From Pirellulaceae bacterium (GTDB lineage: Bacteria; Planctomycetota; Planctomycetia; Pirellulales; Pirellulaceae), in the NCBI GenBank assembly GCA_029243025.1, contig JAQWSU010000045.1, forward strand, positions 558,001-622,000: a stretch of DNA of 64,000 nucleotides. The letters run 5' to 3'. Every line of letters starts with the position of its first letter. The first letter of the stretch is position 1. Below the pieces are notes generated by a model. The model was not told the DNA's origin, made no database searches, and saw nothing but the letters and a program-made list of their open reading frames with translations. Position numbers and translations under genes: made by a program. Shown here piece after piece: positions 54,524-62,253 of the stretch.

Positions 54524-54793
54524 ATGTCTGAGAATTCAACCGCGATCAACAACGAACCGGACCCGCCCACCCAGGCAGAACTCTATGACGACCTACGTCG
54601 AATCGGTGAACTAGAAGACGAGAAACAACAAATTCAAGCCGAAATCGACGTCAAGACGCAAAAACTACAAGCTGCCGTCAGCACGCTCGACCCCCAGAGC
54701 CTACTCTGCAGAATGCTCAAAGCTGTCCTGCAACCCGTGAAAACCGCGGGCCGCAAGACCGCCGCACGCAAGACGGGTCGAAAACGCTCCTAA
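54524..54793 (+). CDS. Small helical protein with basic C-terminal tail
   Basis: About 89 residues. Residues 15-60 form a charged coiled coil ('LYDDLRRIGELEDEKQQIQA'). The last 18 residues are Lys/Arg-rich (AGRKTAARKTGRKRS), like tails that bind nucleic acid. GAGGAAA lies just before the ATG; an upstream TTG in the same frame is less likely. No family recognised. Confidence 0.65.
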   Translation: MSENSTAINNEPDPPTQAELYDDLRRIGELEDEKQQIQAEIDVKTQKLQAAVSTLDPQSLLCRMLKAVLQPVKTAGRKTAARKTGRKRS

Positions 54794-54833
54794 AACAACA
54801 AACTGCTCCTTCCCAAATCTTGAGAACCGGACC

Positions 54834-56183
54834 ATGGATTTTCCAAAGTTGACGTTACCGCTTGTTTGCCTGCATCTTGTTCTGGCAACGCCGGCGATCA
54901 ATTGCCAAGCCCAACAAACCGACACCCAACAAACGGACGCAAACGGATTCATTCCACTGTTCAATGGGCAAGATCTGAAGGGCTGGGTCAACGTCAACTG
55001 CGCGCCAAACACTTGGACCGTGAAAGAAGGTGTAATCCACTGCACGGGTAAACCAATCGGCGAATTACGTACAGAACGGATGTACCAGAATTTCGTGTTG
55101 GAATTAGAGTGGCGACACTTACGCCCGAAGGGGAATGCGGGGGTCTTTGTCTGGGCAGATGCCTTACCGGCACGCGGCCAGCCGTTTCACCGTGCGATCG
55201 AAGTTCAGGTCTTGGATGGTCGCGAAGCAGACTGGTACACATCCGATGGAGACATCTTCCCCATCCATGGAGCTACGATGATTCCCAAAAATGGACGAGG
55301 TGGATCGCGAGCTTTTCCGACCGAAAAACGAAGCAAGCCTTCCCCGGCATGGAATCACTATCGCATCGAATGTCTTGACGGTAGCATCAAACTGTCCGTC
55401 AACGGAAAGGTGGTCACCGAAGGCTCGCAATGTACGCCAAGGAAAGGATACATCTGCTTGGAATCGGAGGGCTCACCGGCCGAGTTCCGCAACATTCAAC
55501 TCAAAGAATTGCCCGCGACCTCCGTCCCTCCCACGCAAATTGCCAAACCGACCGAAGGGTTCATTAGTCTTTACAACGGAGTCGATCTCACCGGCTGGAA
55601 AATGCATCCAGGCCTCGTCGACCACTGGAAGTCCAACGATTGGCGTCTGACTTACGATGGAAAAGCAACCGGTAAAGAAAAAAATCTTTGGACGGAAGAA
55701 TCGTTTGGCGACTTTCAGCTGATTGTCGATTGGCGTTGGAACGGAAAATACGACGCAACGACCCAACGGCCCGTCATTCTCCCCAGCGGTCAGCATGCCA
55801 AAAATGAAGACGGCTCAGAAAAACAGATCGATGTGCCCATCGCAGATTCTGGCATCTACTTACGAGGCACTCCGAAAGGGCAGATTAATATTTGGCAGTG
55901 GCCGATTGGTTCTGGTGAAATCTGGGGCTACCGAACCGATTCGAGTCAAACGGATGAGGTACGAGCTGCCGCGACGCCCCAAGTGCCGGCCGATCAGCCG
56001 ATCGGTCAATGGAATCGATTTCTGATCACACTAATCGGCGATCGGCTCTCTGTTGAACTCAATGGCCAGCAAGTCATCAACCAATGCCAACTCTCCGGTT
56101 TACCCGCCGAGGGGCCAATCGCCCTGCAGCATCATGGCGATCCGATCGAATTCGCGAACATCTTCATCAAGCGGCTGGACTGA
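54834..56183 (+). CDS. Secreted tandem DUF1080 protein
   Basis: The 449-residue protein has a signal peptide (about 1-25) and two DUF1080 domains. One begins 'GFIPLFNGQDLKGWV' (about 39-225), the second 'GFISLYNGVDLTGWK' (about 240-448). Both have the conserved GW start and the beta-sandwich pattern ('RHLRPKGNAGVFVWADAL', 'IADSGIYLRGTPKGQIN'). The domains are associated with extracytoplasmic sugar hydrolysis in some planctomycetes and Bacteroidota, but catalysis is not shown for most. It shares the plus strand with its neighbours. Confidence 0.9.
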   Translation: MDFPKLTLPLVCLHLVLATPAINCQAQQTDTQQTDANGFIPLFNGQDLKGWVNVNCAPNTWTVKEGVIHCTGKPIGELRTERMYQNFVLELEWRHLRPKGNAGVFVWADALPARGQPFHRAIEVQVLDGREADWYTSDGDIFPIHGATMIPKNGRGGSRAFPTEKRSKPSPAWNHYRIECLDGSIKLSVNGKVVTEGSQCTPRKGYICLESEGSPAEFRNIQLKELPATSVPPTQIAKPTEGFISLYNGVDLTGWKMHPGLVDHWKSNDWRLTYDGKATGKEKNLWTEESFGDFQLIVDWRWNGKYDATTQRPVILPSGQHAKNEDGSEKQIDVPIADSGIYLRGTPKGQINIWQWPIGSGEIWGYRTDSSQTDEVRAAATPQVPADQPIGQWNRFLITLIGDRLSVELNGQQVINQCQLSGLPAEGPIALQHHGDPIEFANIFIKRLD

Positions 56184-56500
56184 TGCCACATCCAGGCCGG
56201 CCGGCCCCTTCATCCTGAGCCACAGGATGGCCAATGGGTGAATTTCATGACGAACCGTCCCGGATCGTGCCACCGGATCAATCGGAACCCTTCGAAGCCG
56301 AAAGTTAATCAACAAACAGGGACAGACCGGCCGTTGTTGGTTGAGACTTTTGCTATAGGAAGGTAGGCTATTTGGATAAAGAGACGCCACGGCGTTCCGA
56401 TCGGGTCCAATTGCACCCGAAAACAGGTTCGTACGTGTGTGTCACTGTTCACGCCTGAAGTCCAGGCATCTTGATTTAGGAAACGCGGAAAGGGTCAATC
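56184..56500. other. Intergenic region, 317 bp
   Basis: A perfect 7-bp hairpin (CATCCTG-AGCCA-CAGGATG, 56211-56229) follows the DUF1080 gene but has no T-run. A G/C-rich GGCCGGCC block lies just before it. No gene is supported; the promoter of the next gene is expected here. Confidence 0.5.
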
Positions 56501-57163
56501 ATGAAACTTCTGGCAGCCGCAATGTTAATCATGGCGGTGTTTGCGGTCAGCGACGCTTGCGGGCAAGCTTATCCGTACTACGGCGGCGGCGGCGGCGTCT
56601 ACGGTGGTTACGCGCCTCGGTCCTCCACGGTTGGTGAGAGCTACCTACGAGGGTCAGCTGACCTCGTGAGATCGGCGGGCGAACGCAACCTATTAGATTC
56701 GCAAGCCGCGCAAGGTTACGCGCAAGCTCGATCCATGGAACTCGACAATCGTCTCAAATATGCAGATACCTATTTCGCACGGCGTCGAGTCAACCAGGAA
56801 TACCGCGACGAAAATCGCAAGCCGGCTCCGACCGAAGAACAAATCTTCCGCATGGCGAAAGCAGCTGAACCTAAACGTCTGGCCCCCAGCCAAGTCGACC
56901 CGGTGACGGGAAAAATCAATTGGCCGCCGCTGCTAATGACCGATCAGTTCGCTGCCGAGCGTGAGATCATTGACCCCTTGTTCACAAGAATGATCAAAGA
57001 TGGACATCTCGACTACAACGACGCGCTCAAGGTTCGAAAAGCGTGTGGTGACATGCGGCAACGACTCATCGCCATCATTCGCAGCGTTCCTGGTGCAGAC
57101 CAGCGACAAGCGAACACATTTGTCAATCAGCTTGAGTATGAAGTGCGACAGACCTCCAGCTAG
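56501..57163 (+). CDS. Secreted protein, unknown function
   Basis: The 220-residue protein has a signal peptide (about 1-22), then a Gly/Tyr-rich stretch (YPYYGGGGGVYGGYAP), and a helical body ending 'RQANTFVNQLEYEVRQTSS'. The body contains 'TGKINWPPLL', which recurs in planctomycete secreted proteins without a known role. No catalytic motif is seen. It lies 49 bp upstream of the HEAT protein on the same strand. Confidence 0.8.
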   Translation: MKLLAAAMLIMAVFAVSDACGQAYPYYGGGGGVYGGYAPRSSTVGESYLRGSADLVRSAGERNLLDSQAAQGYAQARSMELDNRLKYADTYFARRRVNQEYRDENRKPAPTEEQIFRMAKAAEPKRLAPSQVDPVTGKINWPPLLMTDQFAAEREIIDPLFTRMIKDGHLDYNDALKVRKACGDMRQRLIAIIRSVPGADQRQANTFVNQLEYEVRQTSS

Positions 57164-57212
57164 GTCGAGTCAGTAGACACTGAGATACGTTCGTCATTAC
57201 CGGAGAATCAAC

Positions 57213-58994
57213 ATGCCTCGTTCGAAGGCCTTTCTATTTTTAGTTTTGAGTTTGCTTGTGGGCTCGCTCACGACAGCTGCGCTCGCCCAAGAGGCAACAG
57301 TGGCTCGTCTGATCAAAGCACTCGGTTCCAAGCAAGCATCGACACAGATCAAAGCCGCCAAAGCGTTATCCCAGCGAGGTGCCGACGCAGCTCCTGCAAC
57401 AGCCGCTTTAGCAAAGGCACTAAACTCACCCACCGTTCAAGTCAAGAACGCGGCCGCCTTGGCACTCGCAGCCATTGGCCCTGACGCAAAAGAAAGCTTG
57501 ACAGCGTTAACCAAAGCGTTGAGGGACAAGCATCCTGGCGTTCGCGCTCGAGCTGCCTACGCCATCGGCAAAATTGGAAACGTGAACGACGCCACGCTGG
57601 AAGTCATGATCGGCAGTGCCCTGGATCCCGACGTGACCGTTCGGCGTCAAGTTCGTGACGCACTGCGAAATATCGAAGCACCACGTGAAAAGACACTTCC
57701 CATCTGGGTGCGTACGCTGAAAGAGGCGAACGATGAAGAAATCATGCCGGCGTTAATGACGCTGGCCGAAGAGGGCAAAAACGCACTGCCAGTTCTCGCG
57801 GACGCTCTAAAACACGAAGATGCCTCCTACTGGGCAACTCTGATCATTGCAGAAATCGGACCCGATGCGGCTCCTTTGACGCCGAACTTGATTGAAGTCC
57901 TCAAACATGACGACCCGGAAACTCGCATGAACGCCCTCGTGGCACTCGGCGAGATTGGACCTGGAGCTGCTGCTGCAACGAATGAGATCATTACCCACCT
58001 CCAGTCCGAGGATTCCGACAACGTACGATACGCGGCTGCCTTTGCACTCGGAGCGATCGAAACAAGAAAGACCGCCAGCCCGGCTGCAAAAGCAGCCTTG
58101 GAAAAATTGCTGGACACCCCTGATCTCGGACTGGGAAGTATTGCGGCTCGCGGTTTGTTGCTCAACCATTTAGATGACGATGACGATGAAAAAGCGATCA
58201 AGGTGACGGTTCAAGCACTCGGCTCCGATGATCCCAACATTCGTCATCTGGCAGTCCGCACGCTTGCAGAAATGACGCCACGCGGCTCGGAACCCAGTCC
58301 CGAAGTGGTGGATGCTTTTGTAAGAGTCATGAGTGATTCGTCTCCCCACGTGGTTGGCGAAGTGATCGGTGCTTTGGCCGCTCAAGGGAAGAGCGCAACT
58401 CCACGAGTCATTCGTGGCCTCGGCAACAAAGAACTCCGACCCTATGCGGTTCAGGTGGCGATCTTGTTGGGGCCCGATGCCGCAGACGCAGTTCCTGCAT
58501 TACTGAATGCTTGGGGAGACACCCAAGCAAACGATGGCCTGAAACAGGAAATCCAATTCGCGTTGGGAGCCATTGGACCCGCCTCCAAGCCTGCGATTCC
58601 AAAATTGATTGAATCGTTGTCGAGCAAATCCCCGGAAGTGCGTTACAGCGCCTGTTACGCGTTGGGGCGTATCGGCCCGGCTGCCAAAGCGGCGGTGCCA
58701 AAACTGAAGGCGTTGCTCGGCGCCCGTGATGAATTTGACAGACTGGCCGGCGTCTGGGCACTCATTCGAGTTGAACCCGGTAACTCCGAAATTCAGGCTC
58801 TGGCGATTCCGTTACTGACGAAAACTCTCAAGGACCCGCGGGGACACCTTCGCATCAAGGCGGCCGATTCGCTGGGCCATATCGGAGCGGCAGCCAAAGC
58901 GGCCTTGCCAGCCCTGAAAGCCGCATCGAAGGACTCGGACCCAAATGTGGCCGAGGCGGCCAAAGCGGCGATCCGCGACATTTCAGGCAATTAG
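57213..58994 (+). CDS. Secreted HEAT-repeat protein
   Basis: The 593-residue protein has a signal peptide (about 1-26) and then HEAT-like repeats to the end, often with the loop 'IGPDA' or 'IGPAA' ('ALAAIGPDAKESLTALTKAL', 'VRARAAYAIGKIGNVNDATL', 'ACYALGRIGPAAKAAVPKLK'). Each unit is about 35-40 residues. These solenoids bind proteins, and in planctomycetes they are often extracytoplasmic. No enzymatic domain is present. A strong hairpin follows the stop. Confidence 0.9.
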   Translation: MPRSKAFLFLVLSLLVGSLTTAALAQEATVARLIKALGSKQASTQIKAAKALSQRGADAAPATAALAKALNSPTVQVKNAAALALAAIGPDAKESLTALTKALRDKHPGVRARAAYAIGKIGNVNDATLEVMIGSALDPDVTVRRQVRDALRNIEAPREKTLPIWVRTLKEANDEEIMPALMTLAEEGKNALPVLADALKHEDASYWATLIIAEIGPDAAPLTPNLIEVLKHDDPETRMNALVALGEIGPGAAAATNEIITHLQSEDSDNVRYAAAFALGAIETRKTASPAAKAALEKLLDTPDLGLGSIAARGLLLNHLDDDDDEKAIKVTVQALGSDDPNIRHLAVRTLAEMTPRGSEPSPEVVDAFVRVMSDSSPHVVGEVIGALAAQGKSATPRVIRGLGNKELRPYAVQVAILLGPDAADAVPALLNAWGDTQANDGLKQEIQFALGAIGPASKPAIPKLIESLSSKSPEVRYSACYALGRIGPAAKAAVPKLKALLGARDEFDRLAGVWALIRVEPGNSEIQALAIPLLTKTLKDPRGHLRIKAADSLGHIGAAAKAALPALKAASKDSDPNVAEAAKAAIRDISGN

Positions 58995-59009
58995 CTCGAA
59001 AATTCGGCG

Positions 59010-59052
59010 GCAGATGGCTCTTCACCGCTGAGCCATCTGCAGGCCGTTTTCA
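59010..59052 (+). terminator. Strong stem-loop, likely terminator
   Basis: GCAGATGGCTC and GAGCCATCTGC form a perfect 11-bp stem with a 9-base loop (59010-59040). CCGTTTTC follows a few bases later. It probably ends the HEAT-protein transcript. Confidence 0.75.
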
Positions 59053-59073
59053 CCGTTGCCACCGGCAAAATCC

Positions 59074-59095
59074 CGACTTCAGCCGGCTGAAGTCG
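59074..59095. repeat. 22-bp perfect palindrome (REP-like)
   Basis: Both halves read CGACTTCAGCC from their outer ends, with the centre GC|CGGC. The site is between two genes, 34 bp after the terminator stem and 53 bp before the DUF1501 start. It looks like a single REP-type element or an operator for that gene; no second copy was noticed in this window. Confidence 0.7.
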
Positions 59096-59147
59096 CCTCA
59101 CGGATTGGGCGTTCGTCTGGGCAACGAAATACGGCTATAATCGGGCC

Positions 59148-60488
59148 ATGTTTACGATCCAATTAGGCCAGCGCCAAAGCCGCATCTGTGATGCGATTCC
59201 CCGCCGTACGTTCTTGCGAGTCGGTGGCCTCGCCGTCGGTGGATTAACTCTCTCTCAATTGCTGGCTGCTGAGGCCGCACAGGGAATTCGAAATTCTAAC
59301 AAGTCGATCATCATGATCTACTTGCCTGGTGGACCACCTCATCAGGATCTATTCGACCTGAAACCCAACGCTCCAGTTGAAATCCGGGGAGAATTCAAAC
59401 CGATCAAAACGTCAGTGCCTGGAATTGAGATTTGCGAACTCTTACCACAACTCGCACAGCGCATGGATCGACTGGCTCTCATTCGATCACTTGTGGGAGC
59501 CAAGGATCGACACGAATCATTTCAATGCCTGACGGGCCGTCTACGCGACAACCAACCGGCCGGTGGTTGGCCTGAAATGGGTGCGATCTTATCCAAACTT
59601 CAGGGACCAAGAGACATTTCAGTGCCACCCTTTGTCGGTCTCTCACCGCGCATGAAGCACACCCCTTACAACAACGGAAAGCCAGGTTTTTTGGGCCCAG
59701 CCCACGCGGCTTTCCAACCCAATGGTGACGGTCGCAATGACCTCTTATTGGGCGATGTGTCCGTTGACCGCTTGGAAAATCGCCGACACCTGCTCGGCTC
59801 GTTGGATGCATTGCGCCGACGCGCAGAAGTGTCTGCCACAATCGCCGGTGCGGGAGCGCTGCAACAACAAGCATTGGGAGTCCTGACCTCCAGTCGCCTC
59901 GCGAATGCACTTGATCTCACTCGGGAAGATCCCAAGATACTCGCACGCTACGGAAAAGGTACCGAGCGAGTTCAAGGGGACGCCGCGCCACGACTTAATC
60001 AACAATTCCTTTTGGCTCGACGCTTGATTGAAGCAGGAGTACGCTGCGTCACCTTGAGCTACAGCTTCTGGGACTGGCACGGAAACAATTTCGGATTAGC
60101 TCGAAAAAATTTCCCGGACCTCGATCAAGCAGTCTCCGCCCTTGTGGACGATTTGCACGAGCGAGGACTGGAACAGGACGTGACGGTCATTGTCTACGGA
60201 GAGTTTGGTCGCACACCCCGGATTAATAAGAACGCCGGACGAGATCACTGGCCCAATGTTGCCTGTGCATTGCTGGCGGGCGGAGGCATGCAAACCGGAC
60301 AGGTCATTGGGTCAACCGATCGTCACGGAGCAGAAGCGAAAGATCGACCCGTCCATTTCCAGGAGATTTTCGCGACCCTCTACCGCAACCTGGGAATTGA
60401 CGCGCAAAACATGACCGTCAGCGACCTGACTGGTCGTCCGCAATATCTGGTCGACGGCGATTTCGCAGCCTTACCCGAGCTGATCTAA
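59148..60488 (+). CDS. DUF1501 Tat-exported protein
   Basis: The 446-residue protein begins with a twin-arginine signal (RRTFLRVGGLAVGG, near residues 19-32), so it folds before export. The mature part is a DUF1501 sulfatase-like (alkaline-phosphatase fold) domain: 'SIIMIYLPGGPPHQDLFDLK', 'HESFQCLTGRL', 'DVTVIVYGEFGRTPRINKNA' and 'GRDHWPNVACALLAGGGM'. These histidines and Asp/Glu residues suggest metal binding. Function is unknown, but planctomycetes have many, often beside DUF1549 cytochrome-type proteins; none is seen here. It is convergent with the GntP permease (5 bp gap). Confidence 0.92.
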   Translation: MFTIQLGQRQSRICDAIPRRTFLRVGGLAVGGLTLSQLLAAEAAQGIRNSNKSIIMIYLPGGPPHQDLFDLKPNAPVEIRGEFKPIKTSVPGIEICELLPQLAQRMDRLALIRSLVGAKDRHESFQCLTGRLRDNQPAGGWPEMGAILSKLQGPRDISVPPFVGLSPRMKHTPYNNGKPGFLGPAHAAFQPNGDGRNDLLLGDVSVDRLENRRHLLGSLDALRRRAEVSATIAGAGALQQQALGVLTSSRLANALDLTREDPKILARYGKGTERVQGDAAPRLNQQFLLARRLIEAGVRCVTLSYSFWDWHGNNFGLARKNFPDLDQAVSALVDDLHERGLEQDVTVIVYGEFGRTPRINKNAGRDHWPNVACALLAGGGMQTGQVIGSTDRHGAEAKDRPVHFQEIFATLYRNLGIDAQNMTVSDLTGRPQYLVDGDFAALPELI

Positions 60489-60493
60489 GTCGA

Positions 60494-62134
60494 CTAAATC
60501 AAGGGCAGTACCAGCGCACCAACTACCGTTACCGCCAAGCCCACCAACCCCATCAGCGTCAACGCCACCGAAACAGTTCGCAGAGTCTCACCCTCTGACA
60601 TCCCGGTCATGCGCGTCACCACCCAAAACCCACTATCGTTCATCCAGGGAATCGGTTTCGACCCGCAGCCAATGGCCAGGGCAACATAAACCGGATTAAA
60701 AGCGAGTTCCACATTGGCAACAATCGGCGCGACGATCCCCACGGATGTGATCATCGCGACAGTCGCTGAACCTTGGGCAATACGGACTACCGATGTGATG
60801 CCAAAGGCCACTAACAGCAAGGCAACTCCTCCTTCCGCCACGGGAAAGCGATGTTCGATCGCCGGGGCGATTCCTGTTTGACGTAAAACATGCCCGAACG
60901 CACCTCCTGCAGCCGTGATCAACACGATATTGCCGGCACTCAACAACGCCTCCTGCACTTCGCTGCTGATCGTCAATGACTGGTCAGGATAGCGAACGAG
61001 CATCAACAAGGCGACAGCGGCGGCCAAAGCCAGGGCAAGGTTCTTATCACCGAAAAAATTCACAACTGGGGCGACACTTGTCATCCAACTCGATCCATCG
61101 GATGCTGACAGGGTCATGTCAAGAACGGTTTTCGAAGAAAGCAAAACAATGGGAAGAAGAATCGGCAACAGAGCCAACAACAGCGGTGGACGTAACCGAT
61201 CGGTTTGCTGCTGTTCCAACTCACTCGACGATAAATCCCGCATCGGTAGCTCCCAACGACGGTTGGCCCAAACCGCGTAGAGATACCCTGCCGAAACAGC
61301 CACCGTGCCCACGACGCAACCAGCCAAAATCATCAAACCCAGATTTACATTCAACTCTCCAGCAACGAAGAGAGGGCCGGGAGTTGGGGGGACCAGGGAA
61401 TGAGCCATCGTGGCCCCAACGACGATCGACAACACATAGAGCAGATAATTACAGCGAGTCTTCATCCACATGGCGCGAGCGAGAGGCAGTAACAAGTAGA
61501 ACACGGTATCAAAAAAAACCGGAATGCCAACGACGAATCCACTCACCGAAAAAGCCAAAGGCGTCCTGCGGTCACCAAACGCATTTCGAACCGAAAGCAC
61601 AATTTGTTCGGCCGCACCACTCGCCAGCAAACAACGTCCGATGATGGAAGCCATCGCAATGAGAATACCTATCTTCCCGCAAGTTTCACCAAAGCCCTTC
61701 GAAATCCGAGAGCCGACTGACCGCTGGCTCAGCTTCTGAGCCGCGACAATATCGCGTTGATGCACCAGGCGATCCTTTCGTTCAACGGATACCGTCGCGT
61801 TAGCAATTTGAACCACCGCCCCCTTCCCGAATGCCGTGACAACCACCTGCCCCACCGGCTGCATTTCATGCTTCATCGAGCGGTAAATCTGGTAAGTCCC
61901 GAGACTTACCAAATAGCCACGGGCTGGCCTTAACTCAACCTCCCCTTCATTCACAAGAGCGACAACAGTGGCCGAATGAGTTTGCAGCTCGTTTTGAAAG
62001 ACCGCTTGGCTGGGCGTCAACAAAGCAACGGCCAGCGCACCCGCACCCAAGGCAAGGAACGCATGGAGCCGCAACAGCAAGACGCCGGCAATCACGATAA
62101 CCATTCCCACCAATAAAACTATAATTGGGTCCAT
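60494..62134 (-). CDS. GntP-family gluconate/sugar-acid permease with soluble insertion
   Basis: The 546-residue permease matches GntP: 'GKIGILIAMASIIGRCLLAS', 'HSLVPPTPGPLFVAGELNV', 'RIAQGSATVAMITSVGIV', 'PWMNDSGFWVVTRMTGMSEG'. It takes up sugar acids with protons. Unlike ordinary GntP (about 440-460 residues), residues about 46-140 are a soluble, beta-rich segment placed between the first helices and the core ('GYLVSLGTYQIYRSM', 'GQVVVTAFGKGAVVQIANAT'). It resembles small beta-domains in planctomycete proteins, but I cannot name it. It is divergent from the dehydratase with a 119-bp gap, suggesting shared control. Confidence 0.88.
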   Translation of the reverse strand: MDPIIVLLVGMVIVIAGVLLLRLHAFLALGAGALAVALLTPSQAVFQNELQTHSATVVALVNEGEVELRPARGYLVSLGTYQIYRSMKHEMQPVGQVVVTAFGKGAVVQIANATVSVERKDRLVHQRDIVAAQKLSQRSVGSRISKGFGETCGKIGILIAMASIIGRCLLASGAAEQIVLSVRNAFGDRRTPLAFSVSGFVVGIPVFFDTVFYLLLPLARAMWMKTRCNYLLYVLSIVVGATMAHSLVPPTPGPLFVAGELNVNLGLMILAGCVVGTVAVSAGYLYAVWANRRWELPMRDLSSSELEQQQTDRLRPPLLLALLPILLPIVLLSSKTVLDMTLSASDGSSWMTSVAPVVNFFGDKNLALALAAAVALLMLVRYPDQSLTISSEVQEALLSAGNIVLITAAGGAFGHVLRQTGIAPAIEHRFPVAEGGVALLLVAFGITSVVRIAQGSATVAMITSVGIVAPIVANVELAFNPVYVALAIGCGSKPIPWMNDSGFWVVTRMTGMSEGETLRTVSVALTLMGLVGLAVTVVGALVLPLI

Positions 62135-62253
62135 TTTGATCCTCGCAATTCGGTTAACGCTGCATCAGCTTGGATCGATCATGGTACAATCCGCTGGCTG
62201 AATTCGCGAGATGAGAGATCACCAGAAACTCTAACCGTAAGATCGAAACTTTT

